Shown here: piece by piece, positions 40,506 through 48,426 of the stretch
Layout of the letters: each line of letters opens with the position of its first letter
Position numbering within the stretch: position 1 is the first letter of the stretch
Source of the DNA: Pleomorphomonas sp.
GTDB taxonomy: Bacteria; Pseudomonadota; Alphaproteobacteria; Rhizobiales; Pleomorphomonadaceae
Length of the DNA stretch: 64,000 nt
Assembly (NCBI GenBank): GCA_029976075.1
Contig: JARKNW010000012.1
Span: 1-64,000, forward strand
Direction: 5' to 3'
The notes under the pieces: generated by a model
What the model saw: only the letters and a program-made list of their open reading frames with translations
Told to the model about the DNA's origin: nothing
Database searches by the model: none
Program-made: the position numbers and the translations under genes

Positions 40506-41627
40506 TCAGGCCTTGCCGAACCGCTGCCAAATCCGGACGATGGCCGGACGGAACATGTATTCGAGGGCGCCGGCGAACAGGACCACCAGACCCTGGATGA
40601 CGACGATCATGTCACGGGTGATCTTCGGCATGTCGAAGGACAAGGCGTCACCGCCCTGATAGAGCACGCCGAACAGGATGGCCGCGAGCACGATGCCGAT
40701 TGGATGACTGCGTCCCATCAGGGACACCGCGATGCCGACGAAGCCGGCGCCGCCCACGAACTCCACCTGCAAGCGGGCGGACGCACCAAGAACAGGATTG
40801 AGCGCCATCATGCCGGCGAGGCCGCCGGAGATCAGCATGGTGATGATGACAGTCTTGACATAGGGGATGCCGGCGTAGACGGCAGCCGTCGGACTGGCCC
40901 CGAGGGTACGGATCTCGTAGCCGAACTTGGTCCGCCAGATCAGCAGCCAGACGACGACGCACATGACCAGCGCGATGAGGAACGACACGTTGAACGGTGC
41001 CGCCCCGAGCTTGCCCCCGAACATCGCGATCAGCCAGTCGAGCTTGGGCAACTGCCCGCCCTCCAGGAAAACGCGGGTTTCCGGCGCCATCTTGCCCGGC
41101 ACGATCAGCACGTGAACGAGCAGATAGACCATCATCGCGGCGCCGATGAAGTTGAACATGATGGTGGTGATGACGATGTGGCTGCCCCGCTTGGCCTGCA
41201 GCCACGCCGGGATCAACGCCCAGGCGGCGCCGAAAATCGCCGAGCCGATCACCGCAAAGGGCATCGTCACGTACCAGGGCACATAATGATCGAGGGCGAG
41301 CGAGGCGAGCGCCGCGCCGAGGCCACCCACATAGGCCTGGCCTTCCGAACCGATGTTGAAGAGACCGGCATGATAGGCGACGGCCACCGACAAGCCGGTG
41401 AAGATGAAGTTGGTGGCGTAGTAGAGCGTGAAGCCTATGCCCTCGCCGTTGCCGAGCGCCCCTTGCAACAGGAGCTTGACGGCTTCGAGCGGGCTCTCGC
41501 CGATGAACCAGACGACAAGTCCGGAAATCAGGAAGGCGACCACAAGGTTGAGAAACGGCATCAGGCCGTAGGTGATCCAGTTGGGAAGCGGTACGGACGC
41601 GGTGCTCATCTCGGCCTCACGCGGCAA
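40506..41627 (-). CDS. nucleoside ABC transporter permease (NupP type)
   Basis: VAYHAGLFNIGSEGQAYVGGLGAALA; multi-TM; paired with the preceding permease. Confidence 0.93.
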   Translation of the reverse strand: MPREAEMSTASVPLPNWITYGLMPFLNLVVAFLISGLVVWFIGESPLEAVKLLLQGALGNGEGIGFTLYYATNFIFTGLSVAVAYHAGLFNIGSEGQAYVGGLGAALASLALDHYVPWYVTMPFAVIGSAIFGAAWALIPAWLQAKRGSHIVITTIMFNFIGAAMMVYLLVHVLIVPGKMAPETRVFLEGGQLPKLDWLIAMFGGKLGAAPFNVSFLIALVMCVVVWLLIWRTKFGYEIRTLGASPTAAVYAGIPYVKTVIITMLISGGLAGMMALNPVLGASARLQVEFVGGAGFVGIAVSLMGRSHPIGIVLAAILFGVLYQGGDALSFDMPKITRDMIVVIQGLVVLFAGALEYMFRPAIVRIWQRFGKA

Positions 41628-43140
41628 TGCCGGCCATCATCAGGCCGAGTGTCTGTTCGCCGGTATCCGGCGTCTTCTCGCCAACCACATGGCCGGCGAA
41701 CATCACGAGGATGCGGTCGGAAAGCGAGCGGATCTCATCGAGCTCCACCGAGACCAACAGCACCGCCTTGCCGGCGTCGCGCATGGCGATCAACCGACGA
41801 TGAATGAATTCGATGGCACCGATGTCAACGCCGCGCGTCGGCTGACCGACGATCAGGAGCGACGGATCGCGCTCGATCTCGCGGGCCACGACGATCTTCT
41901 GCTGATTGCCACCTGAGAAGTTGGCAGTCTTCAGCCGGCAGTTGGGTGGTCGGATATCGTATTTCTCGATCTTGGCCTTGGCATCCTCACGACAGGAATC
42001 GAGATTGAGCATCGGTCCACGACCATAGCGGCTATCCCGATGATAGCCCAGAATGGAGTTCTCGCTCTCTTCAAACCCCAGCACGAGGCCCATGTGGTGC
42101 CTGTCCTCGGGGATGTGACCGAGACCGAGCGACCGCAGACGGGCGGAATCGAACCCGGTCACCGGCTTGCCGTGCATCAGGATTTCGCCCGAGGTCGGCT
42201 TGCGGATACCGGTGATCGCTTCCAGAAGCTCCGACTGGCCGTTACCGGCAACACCGGCGATGCCGACCACCTCGCCGGCACGAACGTCGAAGGAGACGTT
42301 GTCGACCATGACGACGCCACGGCCGTCCTTGACCGTCAGGTTCCGGACCGAAAGCACGATATCGCTGGGGGCCGCCGGCCCCTTCTCAACGCGCAGCAGC
42401 ACGCGGCGGCCAACCATCAGCTCGGCGAGTTCCTCAACCGTCGTCTCGGAGGTACGGCGCGTCGCCACCATCTCGCCACGCCGCATCACCGAGACAGTGT
42501 CGGTAATCGCCATGATCTCGCGGAGCTTGTGAGTGATCAGGATGATCGTCTTGCCCTGATCGCGCAGCACGCCAAGGATGCGGAACAGGTGATCGGCCTC
42601 GGCCGGGGTCAGCACGCCCGTAGGCTCGTCGAGGATCAGTATCTCGGCACCGCGATAGAGCGCCTTGAGAATCTCGACACGTTGCTGCAGACCGACCGGC
42701 AGTTCCTCGATGATCGCGTCGGGATCGACCTCCAGCCCATAGTCGGCCTCAAGCCGCTTTAGCGCCGACCGCGCCTCGGAGACGCCCCGACCGAGCAGGG
42801 CCCCTCCCTCGACACCAAGAACCACGTTTTCCAGGACCGAGAAATTCTCGACCAGCATGAAATGCTGGTGGACCATGCCGATACCGGCGGAAATCGCCGC
42901 CTGGCTATCGTGGATGATGGTTTCCTTGCCGTTGATGCGGATCGAGCCGCCATCGGCTTGATAGAAACCATAGAGGATCGACATCAGCGTCGACTTGCCG
43001 GCGCCATTCTCACCGATGATGCCGTGGATCGATCCCTTGGCGACGGTGAGGTTGATATTCTTGTTGGCATGGACGGCGCCAAACTTCTTGTCGATGCCGA
43101 TCAGTTCAATGGCGGGCACTGCGGTCGTGGATGGGCTCAC
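41617..43140 (-). CDS. nucleoside ABC transporter ATP-binding protein (NupO type, dual ATPase)
   Basis: GENGAGKSTLMSILYG; ILILDEPTGVLTPAEADHLF; NFSGGNQQKIVVAREIERDPSLLIVGQPTRGVD; GTG start at 43140 preferred because the 43173 ATG lies inside a hairpin. Confidence 0.92.
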   Translation of the reverse strand: MSPSTTAVPAIELIGIDKKFGAVHANKNINLTVAKGSIHGIIGENGAGKSTLMSILYGFYQADGGSIRINGKETIIHDSQAAISAGIGMVHQHFMLVENFSVLENVVLGVEGGALLGRGVSEARSALKRLEADYGLEVDPDAIIEELPVGLQQRVEILKALYRGAEILILDEPTGVLTPAEADHLFRILGVLRDQGKTIILITHKLREIMAITDTVSVMRRGEMVATRRTSETTVEELAELMVGRRVLLRVEKGPAAPSDIVLSVRNLTVKDGRGVVMVDNVSFDVRAGEVVGIAGVAGNGQSELLEAITGIRKPTSGEILMHGKPVTGFDSARLRSLGLGHIPEDRHHMGLVLGFEESENSILGYHRDSRYGRGPMLNLDSCREDAKAKIEKYDIRPPNCRLKTANFSGGNQQKIVVAREIERDPSLLIVGQPTRGVDIGAIEFIHRRLIAMRDAGKAVLLVSVELDEIRSLSDRILVMFAGHVVGEKTPDTGEQTLGLMMAGIAA

Positions 43141-43166
43141 GGTTGGACGACTCCGGATACGAAAAA

Positions 43167-43206
43167 GGCGCAAGGCACGCCCGAGAAACCGGCCATGCCT
43201 TGCGCC
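43167..43206 (-). terminator. intercistronic terminator/attenuator between bmp and the transporter ATPase gene
   Basis: 11-bp perfect inverted repeat GGCGCAAGGCA/TGCCTTGCGCC followed on - strand by TTTTTC. Confidence 0.8.
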
Positions 43207-43221
43207 CCCATGATTGCTAGA

Positions 43222-44217
43222 TCATTTCGGGCAGGAGTTGTCCGACATATAGTCGTGCACCTTGACGGCGCCGGAGACGATGTCGGCCTTGGCCTTCTCG
43301 ACCGCCGCAAGGATCTCTGGCGTGATCAGCGGCTTGTTGTTGTCGTCATAGGCCCAGGCAACGCCGTCTTCCTTGATGCCGAGCGCCTGTACGCCGGGGG
43401 TGAACTTGCCGGCCTTGGTGTCGGTGAAGGCATTGTAGACCGCGAGATCGACGCGCTTGACCATCGAGGTCAGCACCGAACCGGGATGCAGATAGTTCTG
43501 GTTGCTGTCGACGCCGATCGAGAACTTGCCCTGGTCGGCCGCCGTCTGGAGCACACCGATGCCCGACGCACCAGCCGCCGCGTAGATGACATCCGCGCCC
43601 TGGTCGATCTGGCCCTTGGCAAGCTCGCCGCCGCGCACCGGATCGCTCCAGGCGGCGCCAGTGGTGCCGATGAAGTTCTGGAACACTTCGTTGCCCGCCT
43701 TGGCCGCACGAGCGCCCTGATCGTAACCGCACTCGAACTTGCGGATCAGCGGAATGTCCATACCGCCGACGAAACCGACCTTGCCGGTCTTCGAGAACAG
43801 CCCGGCAACGGTGCCGACGAGGTAGGAACCTTCCTCTTCCTTGTAGACAACCGAACGGACATTGGGCTTGTCGACAACGGCATCAACGATGACGAACTTG
43901 GTATCGGGGAACTCGGTCGCAACCTTCTCGATGGCCGAAGTCCAGGCGAAGGAGACGGCCACCACCGGATTGAAGCCCTTGGAAGCGAAGTTGCGGATCG
44001 CCTGCTCGCCCTGGGTATCGCCGGTCGGTTCGAAGTCGCGATACTCGATGCCGGTCTCGGCCTTGAACTTCTCGGCGCCGGCATAGGACGCCTCGTTGAA
44101 GGACTTGTCGAACTTGCCGCCGGTGCCATAGACGAGCGCCGGCTTGATATCCGCCGCCATGGCCGTGCTGGTCAGCATGGCTGCGACAAAGGTAGCGCCG
44201 ATCAGTTTGTTGATCAT
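43222..44217 (-). CDS. BMP family nucleoside-binding lipoprotein/ABC substrate-binding protein
   Basis: Signal peptide MINKLIGATFVAAMLTSTAMA; FDKSFNEASYAGAEKFK; GFVGGMDIPLIRKFECGYDQGARAA. Confidence 0.95.
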   Translation of the reverse strand: MINKLIGATFVAAMLTSTAMAADIKPALVYGTGGKFDKSFNEASYAGAEKFKAETGIEYRDFEPTGDTQGEQAIRNFASKGFNPVVAVSFAWTSAIEKVATEFPDTKFVIVDAVVDKPNVRSVVYKEEEGSYLVGTVAGLFSKTGKVGFVGGMDIPLIRKFECGYDQGARAAKAGNEVFQNFIGTTGAAWSDPVRGGELAKGQIDQGADVIYAAAGASGIGVLQTAADQGKFSIGVDSNQNYLHPGSVLTSMVKRVDLAVYNAFTDTKAGKFTPGVQALGIKEDGVAWAYDDNNKPLITPEILAAVEKAKADIVSGAVKVHDYMSDNSCPK

Positions 44218-44348
44218 CGTGTTCCTCACCCCTTGTGGAAGGAGCCCCCGTTCGGGCTGGTCGGTGGAGGAAACCCCAAACGCTCCTCCCCCGAGTGGCG
44301 CATACCTAAGCATGCTTTCTGGCCCTTTGCATCGTCTTTCTTCTGTTT

Positions 44349-44364
44349 TTGACCAAATGGACAA
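44349..44364. promoter_or_regulatory. dyad-symmetric putative operator upstream of the nucleoside operon
   Basis: TTGACCAAATGGACAA (TTGwCCAwwTGGwCAA). Confidence 0.4.
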
Positions 44365-44650
44365 TATTAATGCACAACGCTTTCGGGGGAGGCAGGCGTT
44401 GCCGGATAACGCGCCAGCAATGGCTAAAACCCAAGGTTCCGGCGCATCATGGGAACACTGAGCACGACGATTGCCGGCTTGCTGCCAGCCATTTCTTACG
44501 CGTTTGCCCGTAGAACAACCGGCCAGCACGTCGCTTCGGAGGCACCCAAGCCGAAATTTCCAGAGGGCGAGGAGCAAAACCGATACCGTTTCAGGGGGAA
44601 AGGCGCTAAGAGCGTGCCGAGCGAGTTCCCTGCCGTATCCGAAGGACACG

Positions 44651-45076
44651 ATGACCGCGCCGACCGCATCCGCCATCGCCCCAGCCATCGCGCTCGTCGC
44701 CCACGACGCCAAGAAGGACGAGATGGTCGCCTTCGCCCGTATCCACGAAATGTGGCTTTCCGCGTACCGCCTGTTTGCCACGGGCACGACCGGCGGCCGT
44801 ATTCTGGATGCCTGCCCATCCCTCAACATCACGCGCCTGAAGAGCGGCCCGCTCGGCGGTGATCAGCAGATCGGCGCGATGATCGCAGAGGGCAGACTGA
44901 GCGGCCTCTTCTTCTTCATCGACCCGCTGTCGCCGATGCCGCACGACGTCGACGTCAAGGCCCTCACCCGGTTATCGGTCGTCTACGACATTCCGATGGC
45001 TCTCAATCGCGCGACCGCCGAGCTGTTGATCCGTGCCGACGGTTTCGTCCACCCCGCCCCTCATTCCTCCGACTGA
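44651..45076 (+). CDS. mgsA: methylglyoxal synthase
   Basis: [61 protein letters not shown]. Confidence 0.96.
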   Translation: MTAPTASAIAPAIALVAHDAKKDEMVAFARIHEMWLSAYRLFATGTTGGRILDACPSLNITRLKSGPLGGDQQIGAMIAEGRLSGLFFFIDPLSPMPHDVDVKALTRLSVVYDIPMALNRATAELLIRADGFVHPAPHSSD

Positions 45077-45088
45077 GCGAAGATCACG

Positions 45089-46105
45089 ATGTCCCAGAGC
45101 GCCTCCAACGTCGTCACCTTTCCGGTCCTTTTCGCCGACATCGGCGGCACCAATGCCCGCTTCGCCCTCCTGACCGATGCCGACGGTGAGATCCGCCATT
45201 TCGACACCGTCGAGACCCGGCTGTTCCCGATGATCGAGGACGCCATCCAGAAGACGGTCATCGACGCCGGCGCCCCCGCACCGAAGTCCCTGGTGTTTGC
45301 CCTCGCTGGGCCGATCGGCGAGGAAAGCACCCAACTGACCAACTGCCCCTGGGTCGTCACCCCGAAACGCCTCGTCGAGCGCTTTCGGCTCGATCACGTC
45401 ATCCTGTTCAACGATTTCGAGGCACTCGGCCTCTGCCTGCCCGGCCTCAGGCCGAACGACCTTGTCGCCATCGGTGGGGGACTGCCGCCGGAGCGTGGGA
45501 CCACGGTGGTGATCGGCCCCGGTACCGGTCTTGGTGCCGCCGGTCTGGTCGATGCGGCGGGCCTCTGGGTGCCTGTACCCGGCGAGGGTGGGCACATCGA
45601 TCTCGCGCCGGTGACGGCGCGGGACTATGACATCTGGCCGCATATCGAGCGCGCCGGTGGCCGCGTGACCGGCGAAACCATCATCTGCGGCTCCGGCCTG
45701 CTGCGTCTTTACCGAGCGGTGGCCGCCGCCAGCAAGTCCCTGCCGGCCTGCGACACGCCGGCTGCCGTCACCGGCGCCGCCGAGACGGGTGATCCGCTCG
45801 CCGTCGAAACCGTTGCCTTGTTTGCCGAGCATCTCGGTCGCATCGCCGGCAATCTTGCCCTCACCTTCCTTGCCCATGGTGGCGTCTATCTGGCTGGCGG
45901 CATCGCGCCACGCATCGTCAAGGTGCTGCAGCAGGGCAGCTTCCGCGCCGCCTTCGAGGACAAGTATCCGCATCAAGGCCTGATGGCGACGCTGCCGACG
46001 GCGATCATCGTCCATGATCGTCCGGCGCTGGCCGGCCTCGTCGACTTCGCTCGACGCCCAAGCACCTTTGGGCTGCGTCTCGACGGACGCCACTGGCGCG
46101 GCTGA
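45089..46105 (+). CDS. glk: glucokinase
   Basis: LFADIGGTNARFALL; LTNCPWVVTPKRL; FNDFEALG; GPGTGLGAAGLV; PGEGGHIDLAP. Confidence 0.95.
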   Translation: MSQSASNVVTFPVLFADIGGTNARFALLTDADGEIRHFDTVETRLFPMIEDAIQKTVIDAGAPAPKSLVFALAGPIGEESTQLTNCPWVVTPKRLVERFRLDHVILFNDFEALGLCLPGLRPNDLVAIGGGLPPERGTTVVIGPGTGLGAAGLVDAAGLWVPVPGEGGHIDLAPVTARDYDIWPHIERAGGRVTGETIICGSGLLRLYRAVAAASKSLPACDTPAAVTGAAETGDPLAVETVALFAEHLGRIAGNLALTFLAHGGVYLAGGIAPRIVKVLQQGSFRAAFEDKYPHQGLMATLPTAIIVHDRPALAGLVDFARRPSTFGLRLDGRHWRG

Positions 46106-46188
46106 CAGCCCGACGTCGAAACGACAAAGTGAATGGGAGGGAGACGATCGGCGGCCATCATCTGCTATAGGATCGGCAGAGGTGTGAA

Positions 46189-48417
46189 ATGACCGAAAGC
46201 TCCGTCCGTTCCTTCGACATTCGTGGCATGACCTGCGCCGCATGCTCGGCTCGTCTCGAGCGGGTGTTGAAGAAGACACCCGGCATCCTCGACGCCCGCG
46301 TCAATCTCGCCCTTGAACGCGCCGACATAGCGGTCGGCCCTGAAGTAACGCCTGAGGCGATCGCCTCCGCCGTGGACCGGGCCGGCTTCTCGGCGACGCT
46401 GAGGTCCGATGATCCCGTTATCGCCCGCGCCGAGCGTGAAGCCCGTGAGGCGGAGGCGACGACAAACCGCCGCCGCACGGCTTGGCTGCTCGCGGTCTGC
46501 GCCGTCCTGACATTGCCTTTCGTCGTTGCCATGGCCGCGATGATGGCGGGGTTCGGCCATGTCCTGCCGGCCTATGTCCAACTACTGCTCGCCACTGCCG
46601 TGCAGATTCTCGCCGGCAGGCGCTTTTACCGCGGAGCCTGGAATGCCCTGCGCGGAGGCGGTGCCAACATGGACGTGCTGGTGTCGCTCGGCACCACGGC
46701 GGCATGGGGCTTCTCGGTCTACATGATGGCAACCATCCACCACATGGTGGAAGATCATCTCTATTTCGAAGCATCGGCCGTCGTGCTGACGCTCGTCCTC
46801 CTCGGCAAGTTCCTGGAAGAACGCGCCAAGGCCTCCACTACGCGCGCCGTGCGCTCGCTCATGGCGTTGCGGCCGGAGACGGCGACAAAACTCGCCGACG
46901 ACGGCAGCCAGATCATCGTACCGGTCACCAGCATACTGCCCGGCGATCGCGTGCTGATCAGACCGGGTGAGCGCGTGCCGGTCGATGGACGCATTCTCTC
47001 GGGCGAGAGCCACTTCGATGAGGCGGTCATCACGGGAGAGAGCCTGCCGGTACGGCGAGCTTCGGGCGAACCGGTGGTTACCGGCGCCGTCAATGGCGAA
47101 GGTGCCATCACCGTCGAGGTCGGGGCCGTTGGCGAGGAATCGACCCTCGGGCGCATTACCCGCCTCGTCGAGAATGCCCAGTCCGGCAAAGCGCCGGTAC
47201 AGCGCCTCGTCGATCGCGTCGCCGCCATCTTCGTACCGACGGTGGTCACCGTCGCCGCCATCGCCTTTGCGTTCTGGCTTGTGTTCAGCGGTAATCTTGA
47301 GCAGGCGCTCGCCGCCGCCGTCGCCGTTCTCGTCATCGCCTGCCCCTGTGCCCTTGGCCTTGCCACCCCGACGGCGCTCGTCGCCGGAACCGGAGCCGCA
47401 GCACGTGCCGGTATCCTCATCAAGGATATCGAAGTGCTGGAGCGCGCGGCCCATATCGGCACCGTGGTGTTCGACAAAACCGGCACGCTGACCGCCGGAC
47501 ATCCGGAGTTGCAGGAAGTCGTGACAGCCGACGGTATCGAACCATCTCGGCTGCTGGCGCTGGCGGCCGGAGCGCAGACTGCCTCCGAGCATCCACTTGC
47601 CCGCGCCACGCTCGCCCGCGCCGCGGCGGACAACATCGCCCCGTTGGCCGCAGAAGACGTGAAGGCGGTACCCGGCAAGGGTCTCATCGCCCGTGTGGGC
47701 GACGCCAACGTCCTGATTGGCACCGCCGCGCTTCTCGATGAGCACGGTATCGATCACGCCGATGTCGACAAGGCCGGCCTCGGTCGCCTTCGTCCGGAAA
47801 TGACGCTTGCCTACGTTGCCGAGGGCGATCGCACCATCGGTCTCTTCGGCTATGCCGATGCGCTTCGTCCGGAAGCCCCGGCCGGCGTGACCGAACTGCG
47901 CAAGCGCGGCATCCGCACATTACTGTTGACCGGCGATCGGGCACCCGCCGCGCGCGCCATTGCTGGCGCCGCCGGCCTCGACGACTGGCGCGCCGAAGTG
48001 CTGCCCGAGGGCAAGGCCACGGAGGTCGAGGGGCTGCGCGCAGCCGGCGGTCGCCTCGCCATGGTCGGCGATGGGGTCAATGACGCACCGGCGCTCGCGG
48101 CAGCCGACGTCGGCATCGCCATGGGATCGGGCACCGATGTCGCGATGGAAACGGCCGGCATCACGCTGATGCGGCCCGATCCGCGCCTTGTTGCCGCAGC
48201 TTTCGATATTTCAGCCGCCACGTCGCGGAAAATCCGCCAGAACCTGTTCTGGGCCTTTATCTACAATGTCATCGGCATTCCGCTTGCCGCCTTCGGCTTG
48301 CTGACGCCGGCGCTTGCCGGCGCCGCCATGGCCATGAGTTCGGTGTCGGTCGTCACCAACGCCGGCCTTCTGACGCGCTGGTCGCCGAAACTTCCGCCAA
48401 TCAGCCAGACGGATTGA
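46189..48417 (+). CDS. heavy-metal (copper-type) translocating P-type ATPase
   Basis: HMA motif GMTCAACSARLE; CPCALGLATPTAL; FDKTGTLTAGHP; GDGVNDAPALAAADVGIAMGSGTDVA. Confidence 0.95.
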   Translation: MTESSVRSFDIRGMTCAACSARLERVLKKTPGILDARVNLALERADIAVGPEVTPEAIASAVDRAGFSATLRSDDPVIARAEREAREAEATTNRRRTAWLLAVCAVLTLPFVVAMAAMMAGFGHVLPAYVQLLLATAVQILAGRRFYRGAWNALRGGGANMDVLVSLGTTAAWGFSVYMMATIHHMVEDHLYFEASAVVLTLVLLGKFLEERAKASTTRAVRSLMALRPETATKLADDGSQIIVPVTSILPGDRVLIRPGERVPVDGRILSGESHFDEAVITGESLPVRRASGEPVVTGAVNGEGAITVEVGAVGEESTLGRITRLVENAQSGKAPVQRLVDRVAAIFVPTVVTVAAIAFAFWLVFSGNLEQALAAAVAVLVIACPCALGLATPTALVAGTGAAARAGILIKDIEVLERAAHIGTVVFDKTGTLTAGHPELQEVVTADGIEPSRLLALAAGAQTASEHPLARATLARAAADNIAPLAAEDVKAVPGKGLIARVGDANVLIGTAALLDEHGIDHADVDKAGLGRLRPEMTLAYVAEGDRTIGLFGYADALRPEAPAGVTELRKRGIRTLLLTGDRAPAARAIAGAAGLDDWRAEVLPEGKATEVEGLRAAGGRLAMVGDGVNDAPALAAADVGIAMGSGTDVAMETAGITLMRPDPRLVAAAFDISAATSRKIRQNLFWAFIYNVIGIPLAAFGLLTPALAGAAMAMSSVSVVTNAGLLTRWSPKLPPISQTD

Positions 48418-48426
48418 AACCCTGGA

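Noticed and set aside
40137-41807. 556-aa + strand ORF antisense to the nucleoside permeases
   Set aside because: Composition (HDQH/RRG-rich) typical of antisense frames over hydrophobic TM genes; no recognisable motif.
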